Position numbers and translations under genes: made by a program
Shown: positions 43,517-52,136 of the stretch, piece after piece
Numbering within the stretch: the stretch's first letter is position 1
Layout: each line of letters starts with the position of its first letter
The notes under the pieces: generated by a model
The model's database searches: none
What the model was told of the DNA's origin: nothing
What the model saw: the letters and a program-made list of their open reading frames with translations, nothing else
Source: Shewanella khirikhana
GTDB lineage: Bacteria; Pseudomonadota; Gammaproteobacteria; Enterobacterales; Shewanellaceae
DNA length: 64,000 bases
Assembly (NCBI RefSeq): GCF_003957745.1
Contig: NZ_CP020373.1
Coordinates: 1 to 64,000, forward strand
Reading direction: 5' to 3'

Positions 43517-45901
43517 ATGAAACCCTCGACCCTCGCCTTGGCGCTTATGCTCGCTGCCGTGCCTGCCTCGCCAATCTGGGCCGCCGAATCTGCCGCCGCC
43601 ATCATCAAGCAGAGCCAATCGGCCCGGGGGTTTCTGAATCTCCATTACGATAAACAGGGTCAGGTTTATGTGGAGGCTAACCATCTTAATCAGCCGTTTT
43701 TGTTGGTCACCAGCCTGCCACAGGGCGTGGGTTCCAACGATATCGGCCTCGACCGTGGCCAGCTTGGTCGCACCCGTATGGTGCAGTTTGAACGCATCGG
43801 CCCCGACCTGATTTTGCGTGAACTCAACACCCGCTACCGCGCCGGCAGCGACTATGCCCCCGAGCAGCGGGCAGTAAAAGAAGCCTTTGCCGATTCCATT
43901 TTGTGGCGCGCCCCTGTAGTCGATGGCAAGACGGCGCTGGCTCCGCTCAACGCGCTGGTGCTTAATGATTTGCACGGCGTTACCGACTCGCTGAAAGCCA
44001 GCGGGCAGGGCAATTTCAGCCTGGATAGCTCACGCTCGCTCATCATCCCCGAGTACGTGAAATCCTTCCCCAATAACAGCGATGTGGATGTGCAGCTCAC
44101 CTTCGCCTCCGGCGAGCCCGGCGCCTATGTGGCCCAGGTGACGCCAGACCCCAAGGCCATCTCCATCCGCATGCGTTTCTCCTTTATTGCCTTGCCTGAG
44201 GCCGGTTATCTGGCCCGCGACTATCACCCCCAAAGCGGCTATCTGTCTGATGAATATCTTGATTACGCCACCGGCATCGACCAGAGCGTAGTTAAGCGTC
44301 ATCTGCTGCGCCACCGCCTGCAGAAAAAGACCCCCGGCGCCGCACCTTCCGAGGTGGTTGAGCCCATAGTCTATTACCTCGACCCGGGCGTGCCCGAGCC
44401 TATCCGCAGTGCGCTGCTTGACGGCGGCCGCTGGTGGGAAGAGGCCTTCAATGCCGCCGGTTTTATCAATGGCTTCAAGATGGAGCTGCTCCCTGAAGAT
44501 GCCGACCCCCAGGATGTGCGCTTTAACGTGGTACAGTGGGTGCATCGCGCCAGCCGTGGCTGGTCTTACGGCTCGGCCATTGCCGATCCGCGCAGCGGCG
44601 AAATCATCAAGGGCCATGTAACCCTGGGCAGCCTGCGTGTGCGTCAGGACCACCTGATTGCCCGCGGCCTCACCGCCGGTTGGGAAGACAGAGACGCCGC
44701 CGCCAAGGCGTCTGAACATCTGGCGCTTGAGCGTATCCGTCAGCTGTCGGCTCATGAGATTGGCCACACCCTTGGCCTTGACCATAACTTTGCCGCCTCC
44801 AGCAACAATAATGCCTCTGTGATGGATTACCCCCATCCCATGATCAGCCTCAATGGCGGCAAGATTGATATCTCAAAGCCTTACACCCCGGGCATAGGCG
44901 AGTGGGACAAGTTTGCCATCGCCTATGGCTACGGCGACTTTGGCGCCGACGAAGCGGCGGGGCTGTCGAAACTGCTGATGGACGTGCAGACCAAGGGCCT
45001 CAGATACATAGGCGAGAGCGACTCCCGCAGTGCGGATGCCAGCCACGCCTACGCCAGCCTGTGGGATAACGGCAGCGACCCTGTGGCCGAGCTTACCCGC
45101 CTGCAGGAGGTGCGCCGCAAGGCGCTGGCCGACTTTAACCCCGAGGCCTTGCTTAAAGGCGAGCCTTTGGGCGAACTGGCTGATGCGCTGGTGCCCCTGT
45201 ATCTGTTGTCGCGCTACCAGATTGAAGCCGCCACCAAGGTGATTGGTGGCGCCGATTATGGCTACGATGGTACCTACAGCTGGCACTATATGGCGCCTGA
45301 GCTGCAAAAGCAGGCATTGGGCACAGTGCTGGCCACCCTGGATACCGCCGAGCTGACCTTGCCGCGCGAACTGGTAGAAAGCCTGCTGCCCAAGCAGGGC
45401 AACTATCAGGCCAGCCGTGAAAGCTTTGCCTCGGGCCTTGGCATTCTGCCAGACCCCATCGGCATGGCCGAAGTGCTGTCCCGCCACACGGTCACTACGC
45501 TGCTTAAGCCCAAGCGCCTTAACCGGGTCGAGCAGGGCTTCCAGGGCGACAGCGAGCAGCTGTCGGTCACCACGTTAGTGGACCGCCTGTTTGCCGTGAC
45601 CCTGTTCCAGGAGGGCAAGATTGGCCTTGAGCGTGGCGTCTGGATGCGCCTCAATGCCGTGACCGTGGATGCGGTGCTGGATGCCTTCCACCACGACGAC
45701 ACCTCGGCCGAGGTCAAGGCGGTGCTGGGTGCCAGGCTCGCCTACGCCCAAAAGCAGCTGGAACGTAAGTCCAGCCGCTCCAGCGAGGCCGATGCCGCCC
45801 ATTACAAGTATCTGGCGCTGGGCATTGCCCGCGGCCTCGATGACGCCACTGCCCGCATCATCAAAAAGCCACTGCCAATGCCGCCGGGCTCGCCTATCTA
45901 A
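43517..45901 (+). CDS. Exported zinc metalloprotease (DUF5117/DUF5118/DUF4953 type)
   Basis: A 794-residue secreted protein. The signal peptide ends near SPIWAAE (residue 23). The metzincin zinc site HEIGHTLGLDH (H413, E414, H417, H423) is followed by a Met-turn in ASVMDYPHP, so it should be an active endopeptidase. The N-terminal region (FLNLHYDKQGQVYVEANHLN, VGSNDIGLDRGQLG, RTRMVQFERIG) and the C-terminal tail are those of the DUF5117/DUF5118/DUF4953 family common in marine bacteria. AAGGAG lies just before ATG 43517, 11 bases after the hybrid kinase stop. The substrate is unknown. Confidence 0.92.
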   Translation: MKPSTLALALMLAAVPASPIWAAESAAAIIKQSQSARGFLNLHYDKQGQVYVEANHLNQPFLLVTSLPQGVGSNDIGLDRGQLGRTRMVQFERIGPDLILRELNTRYRAGSDYAPEQRAVKEAFADSILWRAPVVDGKTALAPLNALVLNDLHGVTDSLKASGQGNFSLDSSRSLIIPEYVKSFPNNSDVDVQLTFASGEPGAYVAQVTPDPKAISIRMRFSFIALPEAGYLARDYHPQSGYLSDEYLDYATGIDQSVVKRHLLRHRLQKKTPGAAPSEVVEPIVYYLDPGVPEPIRSALLDGGRWWEEAFNAAGFINGFKMELLPEDADPQDVRFNVVQWVHRASRGWSYGSAIADPRSGEIIKGHVTLGSLRVRQDHLIARGLTAGWEDRDAAAKASEHLALERIRQLSAHEIGHTLGLDHNFAASSNNNASVMDYPHPMISLNGGKIDISKPYTPGIGEWDKFAIAYGYGDFGADEAAGLSKLLMDVQTKGLRYIGESDSRSADASHAYASLWDNGSDPVAELTRLQEVRRKALADFNPEALLKGEPLGELADALVPLYLLSRYQIEAATKVIGGADYGYDGTYSWHYMAPELQKQALGTVLATLDTAELTLPRELVESLLPKQGNYQASRESFASGLGILPDPIGMAEVLSRHTVTTLLKPKRLNRVEQGFQGDSEQLSVTTLVDRLFAVTLFQEGKIGLERGVWMRLNAVTVDAVLDAFHHDDTSAEVKAVLGARLAYAQKQLERKSSRSSEADAAHYKYLALGIARGLDDATARIIKKPLPMPPGSPI

Positions 45902-45920
45902 GCATTAACAGCATTGTTCT

Positions 45921-45946
45921 AAAGCCCGCATTTGCGGGCTTTTTTG
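45921..45946 (+). terminator. Terminator after the metalloprotease gene
   Basis: AAAGCCCGCA and TGCGGGCTTT pair around TT, with a T6 tail, 20 bases past the stop. Confidence 0.88.
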
Positions 45947-46090
45947 TGATGGGTTGCGTCAATCCGCTTATCTCAATCTTTCGGCGCACGCGGGGTAGGC
46001 GAAAAGGCTGCTAAAATTCAGCCTGTATAAGTTCAAAGCATGCCCCGTGGCGTCGTTGGGGCGTGATTGTGGTCAATTTCAAAGGATTGA

Positions 46091-46633
46091 ATGATGACAA
46101 GACTGGTATTTTTGCTGCTGGTACTGGCAGCGAGCTTTTTCGGCTATCGCCACTTTCTGGCGCCCATCCCCCTCGAAAGTCACTTCCTCGCCAGCATTCC
46201 GGTGAAGGTGCGTATGTTGCCTGAGCCCAATACCGCCTCGCGTATGACCGGCCAGGTGAGCGTAGAGCAGGTGGTGAACCAAAAGGCTGACAACCGCGAT
46301 ATGACCCTGGTGGTGCTGGCCATGGGCACTGCCTTCGATGTGTTCGACGAGCAGGACATCAACGAGCTGTCGCTGGAAGATTTCGACAGTATCAGCCGCC
46401 GCTTTGGTACCGACTATGGCATCAATGCCTCCATCATCCGCCGTGGTTTTATTCAGCACAATGGCAAAAAAGGCTACGAGCTGGTGATTAACCTCGGCGC
46501 CGAGAAGGGCGAGTTGGTGCAGCATATCTACACCCACGACAATCACTTACTGCTGCTGATGGCAAGCTACGCCGGTAATGACAGAGAAAAGCAAACCGCG
46601 CTGGCCTTCCTGGATTCGGTGGAGTTTCTCTGA
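46091..46633 (+). CDS. Membrane-anchored hypothetical protein
   Basis: A 180-residue protein with an N-terminal membrane helix or uncleaved signal (LVFLLLVLAASFFGYRHFL). The rest is mixed alpha/beta (VNQKADNRDMTLVVLAMGT; YELVINLGAEKGELVQHIY; QTALAFLDSVEFL). I recognise no family. AGGA precedes two adjacent ATG codons, 46091 and 46094, and either may be used. It stands alone between two terminators. Confidence 0.72.
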   Translation: MMTRLVFLLLVLAASFFGYRHFLAPIPLESHFLASIPVKVRMLPEPNTASRMTGQVSVEQVVNQKADNRDMTLVVLAMGTAFDVFDEQDINELSLEDFDSISRRFGTDYGINASIIRRGFIQHNGKKGYELVINLGAEKGELVQHIYTHDNHLLLLMASYAGNDREKQTALAFLDSVEFL

Positions 46634-46687
46634 CCGGCTCTTTGCCGGTGATCCACTAAAACTGCCTGCCCACTCCCATAAATGAAA

Positions 46688-46713
46688 CGACCGAACAGCT
46701 TGCTGTTCGGTCG
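46688..46713 (-). terminator. Terminator of the RND efflux operon
   Basis: CGACCGAACAGC and GCTGTTCGGTCG form a perfect 12-base stem. On the - strand it leads into TTTCATTTAT, 61 bases past the permease stop. The tail is imperfect but the stem is very strong. Confidence 0.75.
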
Positions 46714-46773
46714 CGCCGGGAAGCGTTTTTCTGTGGCGACGCCCCTTGGCCGCCGCCGGTTTAGCTTATGGGA

Positions 46774-49700
46774 CTATGGCCGTGGGTCACCTCCCATCTC
46801 GATTTTAAAGAACAGGCTGTAAATCAGCGGCAGTACTATCAGGGTCAGCAGCGATGCAAACCCCAGACCGAAGATGATGGTGACCGCCATGGATCCGAAA
46901 AAGGCGTCTGTAATCAGAGGAATCATCCCCAGCATGGTGGTAATGGCCGCCATCATTACCGGACGTACCCGGCTGACACAGGAGTCCACCAGGGCGGCCA
47001 GGGCCGACTTGCCTGAACTGAGCTCCAGATTTATCTGATCCATCAGAACTATGCCGTTTTTGATAACCATGCCCGACAGGCTCAAAAGCCCCAGCAGTGC
47101 CATAAAGCTGAAGGGGGCATCGAACAGCAGCAATCCTGCGGTCACGCCTATCAGGGCCAGGGGAACTGTCAGCCAGATGACCAGGGGTTGGCGCACCGAG
47201 TTGAACAGAAATACCGTGATTAAAAACATCACCAGATAACCCATGGGTATGGAGCTGAATACCGCTTCCTGTGCTTCGCCCGAGGACTCAAATTCGCCGC
47301 CCCATTCCAGGCTGTAGCCCGCAGGCAGGGGGATGGCTTCTACCTTGGCCTTAACCTTTCTCAGTACAGAGTCGGCGGTTTCATCCGAACCCAGTTTGGG
47401 ATCGGCCATCACCGTCAGTACCCGCTTGCGATCCCGGCGCATCAGCAGCGGGTTTTCCCATTCGGTGGCAAAGTCGCTCACCAACTGGGACACGGGCACA
47501 AAGCTGGCGTGCTCCTGACTCCAAATCTGTAACTCCCACAGGTTGTCGGCCTGCAGTCGCTCGTCTGCCGGCGCTCTGGCTAATATGGGCAGCGAGTGGC
47601 TGGTCTCGCGATAGAGACCTATCTGCTTGCCGCTGAAGTTGAGCAGCAGCGCCTGATCGAGATCCTGCTTGCTGATACCACTCTCCCGCGCCCTGGCGGT
47701 TTGCAGTTGTGGCCGGATAAGCGCCACCTGATTGCGCCAGTCGTGGCGTATGGCATCCATGGTGGGCTCGGCGCTGAAAATGGCCTCTGCCTGGGCAGCC
47801 AGACTCCTTAAGGTCTCGGGGTTGTCACCGTAGAAACGGGCCTCAATCTTGGCCGCCGGTGAGGGACCGTTCTCCATCTTGGTTAACCTGAATTGAGCCT
47901 GGGGATATTCCTGGCGCAGGAAGTCTTCCAGCAGTGGCATATAGGCCCCGAGTGACGCCAGATCCCGCATCTCCACTATCAACTGTGCATAGGCTGGGTA
48001 GGCCTTCTCCGGCTGATAAGGCAGCACAAAGCGCTGGGCGCCCTGGCCTATGACTGTGGTTATTTGCTGCAGGCCCTGGTCTGCCTGCTGGCTACGGCTC
48101 AGCAGTGTCGTTTCTATTGCGGCGGTGAAACGCTCGGTCGCCCTGATATCCGTGCCCTCAGGCATCCAGACATCGACGAAGAAGATAGGGGTGTTCGATG
48201 CCGGAAAGAACACATTCTTGATATGGCCAAAACCCATCACCGCCGATACCAGCATGGCCAGCACCAACGCCAGGCTCGCGAGCCGAAAGCGCAGGGCGAA
48301 CATCAGCACAGCGCGGTACAGGGTAAAGAACCAGCCCTTATAGGGATCGGCCTCATCCTCCGCTGGCGGCGTATCTTTGAACAGCAGATGGCAAAAGAAG
48401 GGCGTGATGGTGATTGCCGTTATCCAGCTGATAAACAGAGAAATCATCAGCACCTGGAACAGGGAGCGGCAAAATTCACCGGCGGCATTCTGCGACAGGC
48501 CTATGGGGGCGAAGGCGATAATGGCGATGACGGTTGCTCCCAGCAGCGGCCACTGGGTCTGGGCAACTATCTGGCTGGCGGCTTCGAGGCGGCTCTTGCC
48601 CCGGCGCAGACCTATGAGGATGCCCTCGGTAACCACAATGGCGTTATCCACCAGCATCCCCAGTGCGATAATCAGCGCCCCCAGTGAAATGAGCTGCAGC
48701 TCTATGTTCAGCAGCTTCATCACTATGAAGGTGCCCAGAATTGTCAGCAGCAGAATCAGCCCCATCAGCAGGCCGGATCTCAGCCCCATGAACAGCAATA
48801 GCACGGCTATCACGATGGCGATGGATTCGAGCACATTGATAAGAAAGCCGCTGACCGTCTCGTCCACCGCCAGACCCTGGTTGTAAACGGTATCCAGCTT
48901 CATGCCCAGGGGCCGCTCGGACTCCAGTTCCACCAACCGTTTTTGTATGTCGGCCGCTACCTCAACCACGTTCACGCCGCCGGAAAAGGCGATTCCCAAC
49001 GACAGGGCATTCTGGCCCTGGCTGCGATACAGCTGCTCCGGGGTCTCGTCATACACCTTGTCAATATGGGCAATATCACCCAGATGGATAAGCTCCGGGC
49101 TGCCCTGGGGGCTGACAATCAGCCGCGCCAGATCCTGCACGCTGGTGAACTCACCGGTGGGGTGAATACGGATGCGATTATCACCCACCAGCAGGCTGCC
49201 GGCGTTGGACACCACGTTTTGATTCTGAATAAGGCCATGGATATAGCTTTGATCCAAACCAAGGGCCGAGAGCTTTTGCTGGGATATTTCGACCACGACC
49301 TGTTCGGTCACCTTACCGGCCACCGACACCTTTTTCACTCCGGGAACCAGCACCAGCTCACGGCGCAGTAAATCGGCATAGTTGCTCAGCTCGCGGTTGC
49401 TGTAATCGGGCCCGGACAGATTAAGCAGTATGCCGAACACGTCGCCGAAGTCGTCCATCACCCTGGGGGTGCCCGTGCCCGGCGGCAATAGTCCGGCACT
49501 GTCATTGACCTTGCGACGCACCTCATCCCACACCTGTGGCAGGCTATGCTTGTCATACTTGTCTTTGATTTCTATGCGGATCTGCGACAGCCCAGCGCTG
49601 TTGATTGAGTTGATGTGCTTGATGCCGTCCAGCTGCTGCAGGGCGTCTTCAAGGGGCAGTGTCACCTCTTCTTCCACCTGCTCCGGTGAGGCGCCCGGAT

Positions 49701-49851
49701 AGGGGGTAATGACCAGGGCTTCCTTGATGGTGAACTCTGGAAACTCCAGCTGGCCCAGGCCGCTGAAGGCAATGGCGCCGCCCAGGAGCAACAGCAAGGC
49801 GAACATCCAACTGATGACCTTGTGGCGAATCGAATATTCAGCAAGATTCAT
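46774..49851 (-). CDS. RND efflux pump permease
   Basis: A 1025-residue inner-membrane drug/proton antiporter of the resistance-nodulation-division family. The first helix VISWMFALLLLLGGAIAFSG leads a porter domain containing EFPEFTIKEALVITPYPGAS; the proton-relay helix reads LGMLVDNAIVVTEG, with Asn at the second of the two Asp seen in AcrB. The C-terminal half repeats the fold (GLLSLSGMVIKNGIVLMDQI). It trimerises and needs an outer-membrane TolC-like partner, not encoded here. ATG 49851 lies one base after the stop of the adaptor gene. Substrates are unknown; a LysR regulator is divergent. Confidence 0.93.
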   Translation of the reverse strand: MNLAEYSIRHKVISWMFALLLLLGGAIAFSGLGQLEFPEFTIKEALVITPYPGASPEQVEEEVTLPLEDALQQLDGIKHINSINSAGLSQIRIEIKDKYDKHSLPQVWDEVRRKVNDSAGLLPPGTGTPRVMDDFGDVFGILLNLSGPDYSNRELSNYADLLRRELVLVPGVKKVSVAGKVTEQVVVEISQQKLSALGLDQSYIHGLIQNQNVVSNAGSLLVGDNRIRIHPTGEFTSVQDLARLIVSPQGSPELIHLGDIAHIDKVYDETPEQLYRSQGQNALSLGIAFSGGVNVVEVAADIQKRLVELESERPLGMKLDTVYNQGLAVDETVSGFLINVLESIAIVIAVLLLFMGLRSGLLMGLILLLTILGTFIVMKLLNIELQLISLGALIIALGMLVDNAIVVTEGILIGLRRGKSRLEAASQIVAQTQWPLLGATVIAIIAFAPIGLSQNAAGEFCRSLFQVLMISLFISWITAITITPFFCHLLFKDTPPAEDEADPYKGWFFTLYRAVLMFALRFRLASLALVLAMLVSAVMGFGHIKNVFFPASNTPIFFVDVWMPEGTDIRATERFTAAIETTLLSRSQQADQGLQQITTVIGQGAQRFVLPYQPEKAYPAYAQLIVEMRDLASLGAYMPLLEDFLRQEYPQAQFRLTKMENGPSPAAKIEARFYGDNPETLRSLAAQAEAIFSAEPTMDAIRHDWRNQVALIRPQLQTARARESGISKQDLDQALLLNFSGKQIGLYRETSHSLPILARAPADERLQADNLWELQIWSQEHASFVPVSQLVSDFATEWENPLLMRRDRKRVLTVMADPKLGSDETADSVLRKVKAKVEAIPLPAGYSLEWGGEFESSGEAQEAVFSSIPMGYLVMFLITVFLFNSVRQPLVIWLTVPLALIGVTAGLLLFDAPFSFMALLGLLSLSGMVIKNGIVLMDQINLELSSGKSALAALVDSCVSRVRPVMMAAITTMLGMIPLITDAFFGSMAVTIIFGLGFASLLTLIVLPLIYSLFFKIEMGGDPRP

Positions 49852-49852
49852 C

Positions 49853-50929
49853 TCAAACCCCACGTTGCCAGTGCAATGGCTTTACCTGCATGCCCGCACT
49901 GAGCTGGCTTATACCGGCGCTGACGATTTGATCCCCGCGTTGCAGACCGCTGAGCACTTCTATGCCCTCGGCGCGCACCCGTCCCAGGGTAACGGGTACG
50001 GCATCGACCTGACCTGAAGTGGGCTGGTAACGCCATACCCGCACCAAACCGTCGGCATCGCTCTTATCCAGTGCCGACACAGGCACTACGGCGATGGGCT
50101 GGCCATCGCCATCAAGACGGAAGCTCAGCTCGGCACTCATGCCGGGCAGCAGTTGGACAGCGTCCGGCTGGGGCAGGGAGAACACCAGTTCATAGGCCTG
50201 GGTGCCCGGGGTTATTTCAGTGGAGTATTCCTTGAAATTGGCCTTGAAGCTGTGGCCGGGAAAGGCGCTGAAGCTCACATTGGCATCCAGTTTCGCAAGC
50301 CCGCTGGCTTGTTTCAGGTCGGCCAACAGGCTCTCGGGCACCTGCACACTGACATCCAGCAGGCGGTTATTTTGCAGCGTCAGCACCGTCTGATTGGGCT
50401 GAACCTGCTGGTGATTGTCCACCAGACGCTTGGCAACCGTGCCGGAAAAGGGCGCCGTCAGCTGGGTGTAGCTTAGCTGGTCCCGAGCGGCAGCCAGCGC
50501 CGCTTTGGCGGATTTCAGTTGGGCCTGGATGGTGTCAAATTCGGCCTGGGAAATCAGCTTGCGTTTGAGCAGCTCAGCCTTGCGCTCATAATCGGCGGCC
50601 AGCAGCTCATGCTCCGCCTCCCGGGCCATCAGATTATTGCGTGCATCCCTGTCATCGAGGCGGGCGAGCAGACTACCGGCGCTGACACCCTGACCCTCCA
50701 CCAGCGTCAGCTCGGTCAACTGGCCCGCAATCCGGAACGCCAGGTCGGCGCGACTGTTGGCCGTTACCCGCGCCGGGAAACTGCGCTGCCCCCCCGCGAG
50801 GGGATCTTCGATGGCGATGAGTTTCACCGGACGGATTGTCGGCGCGGGTATGGCGCTCTCGGCCTCCATACAGCCGCTGACGAGCAGGGGCATGGCGAGT
50901 GCGAGTGGAATTATCAAGCGGGTTCTCAT
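49853..50929 (-). CDS. RND efflux periplasmic adaptor lipoprotein
   Basis: A 358-residue membrane-fusion protein linking the permease to an outer-membrane channel. The lipobox LVSGC puts the lipidated Cys at residue 20. Lipoyl halves flank a coiled-coil hairpin (about 95-165: NLMAREAEHELLAADYERKA; EFDTIQAQLKSAKAALAAA) with QLTAPFSGTVAKRLVDN, then beta-barrel segments and a C-terminal domain (VRAEGIEVLSGLQRGDQIV). Its stop lies one base before the permease ATG, a tightly coupled pair. The gene is divergent from the LysR gene over 132 bases. Confidence 0.93.
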   Translation of the reverse strand: MRTRLIIPLALAMPLLVSGCMEAESAIPAPTIRPVKLIAIEDPLAGGQRSFPARVTANSRADLAFRIAGQLTELTLVEGQGVSAGSLLARLDDRDARNNLMAREAEHELLAADYERKAELLKRKLISQAEFDTIQAQLKSAKAALAAARDQLSYTQLTAPFSGTVAKRLVDNHQQVQPNQTVLTLQNNRLLDVSVQVPESLLADLKQASGLAKLDANVSFSAFPGHSFKANFKEYSTEITPGTQAYELVFSLPQPDAVQLLPGMSAELSFRLDGDGQPIAVVPVSALDKSDADGLVRVWRYQPTSGQVDAVPVTLGRVRAEGIEVLSGLQRGDQIVSAGISQLSAGMQVKPLHWQRGV

Positions 50930-51006
50930 CGGCGCTGTTCCTTGTGGGGCATGTTCAACAGGCGCGAAGATAGCAGTTTAATCTGTTGCTAAAAACGGGA
51001 TTGTTT

Positions 51007-51021
51007 GGAATTATTGGTTCC
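51007..51021. promoter_or_regulatory. Candidate LysR-type operator
   Basis: GGAATTATTGGTTCC is an imperfect dyad in the gap between the efflux operon and the divergent LysR gene, 41 bases before the regulator start. Position and symmetry suit autoregulation and activation of the pump, but the fit to the T-N11-A pattern is loose. Confidence 0.4.
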
Positions 51022-51061
51022 GAAAAATGCAACTGTTGTTGGGCGTGGAGAGTGCTGAAAC

Positions 51062-51994
51062 ATGAAAACCGAAGATATTGCCCTGTTCCACCGCATCGTT
51101 GAGACCGGCAGTTTGGTGGCGGCGGCGGACCTGCTCAACCTGCCCAAGTCCACCCTGAGCAGGCGTCTGCAAAGCCTGGAGGAAGAACTTAAGGTCAAGC
51201 TGTTCCATCGCCAGGCCCGGGTCATCAGCCTGACTGCCGCCGGAACTCATTTCTACCAAAAGTCTCTGGGGATACTCTCACAACTGGATGAGACCCTGAT
51301 CGAGCTGACCGGGGATGATGCCGAACTCACTGGTCACCTGAGGATCCAGATGTTCCCCCTGCCTGAAACCGCTATCCTGAACCGGCTGATTTTCCGCTTT
51401 ATGGCGCTGCATCCCAGGTTGACGGTGGAAGTGATAGACAGCACCGAAGTGGTCGACATGGTCAAAGCCCACCTGGATGTGGCCTTTCTGATTGAAAACT
51501 CCATCGAAGAGCAGGACCTGGTGGCAAAACCTGTGCTGACCACAGAGCTGGGGTTCTTTGCCAGCCCGGAATACCTGGCCCGCTGCGGCGAGCCCCGTAC
51601 CCTTAGCGATATGGCTGACCACAATGTCGCCCTGTATCGGCTGGTCAACGGCCGGATATTCAATGAATTTGAGGTGGGCATGGGGCCGGAGGTGGTCAAG
51701 GTCAAGGTGCAGGGCAACTTCTGCACCAACAATCTGGTATTGACGAGGGAATATGCCCTGCTGGGCAAGGGCATAGTCTATTTACCGGCGGAAATGTGTG
51801 ACGCCTATCTGGCCACGGGACAACTGCGGCAGTTGTTGCCGGATTTCCAACCCTATGTGGGCGAGTGCTTTCTGGTGTATCCGTCAAGGCGCTTCGTCAG
51901 CCAGGCGTGTCGCCGTTTTATCGACTTTGTTCTGCAGGAGCTGACGCCGGACGGCAAACCCATGTCGATGCGCAGCGCCGTCGAGCCAGGTTAA
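51062..51994 (+). CDS. LysR-family transcriptional regulator
   Basis: A 310-residue regulator. The winged helix-turn-helix is at 1-60 (ALFHRIVETGSLVAAADLLN, PKSTLSRRLQSLEEEL, LFHRQARVISLTAAG), followed by a periplasmic-binding-like effector domain (HLRIQMFPLPETAILNRLI; LDVAFLIENSIEEQD). It is divergent from the RND pair and most likely controls it. The ligand is unknown. The effector domain starts like that of the small-genome AaeR/DsdC-like group of regulators, but I do not name a subfamily. Confidence 0.92.
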   Translation: MKTEDIALFHRIVETGSLVAAADLLNLPKSTLSRRLQSLEEELKVKLFHRQARVISLTAAGTHFYQKSLGILSQLDETLIELTGDDAELTGHLRIQMFPLPETAILNRLIFRFMALHPRLTVEVIDSTEVVDMVKAHLDVAFLIENSIEEQDLVAKPVLTTELGFFASPEYLARCGEPRTLSDMADHNVALYRLVNGRIFNEFEVGMGPEVVKVKVQGNFCTNNLVLTREYALLGKGIVYLPAEMCDAYLATGQLRQLLPDFQPYVGECFLVYPSRRFVSQACRRFIDFVLQELTPDGKPMSMRSAVEPG

Positions 51995-52045
51995 TTGGCG
52001 CCCGATAAGCTTTCAAAGGCCGGAATCCAGGGTGCTGAGGGGGAT

Positions 52046-52115
52046 GGTGAATGGTGGGTTGTGAAGGGTGAAGGGTGAATGGTGAAGGGTGAATGGTGAA
52101 GGGTGAATTGGGAAT
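52046..52115 (+). repeat. Heptanucleotide tandem repeat (GGTGAAG/GGTGAAT)
   Basis: Ten successive 7-base units: six perfect ones alternating GGTGAAG and GGTGAAT at 52067-52108 (so a 14-base unit three times), with degenerate units on either side. It lies in the 142-base gap between the stops of two convergent genes. No T run or pairing suggests a terminator. Confidence 0.85.
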
Positions 52116-52136
52116 AGGTAGACGGTAGACGAGGGC

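Noticed and set aside
43328..43975. Long antisense frames opposite the hybrid kinase, metalloprotease and rapA genes
   Set aside because: They are mirror effects of GC-rich codons in the real genes: no domains and His/Gln-rich composition typical of antisense translation.
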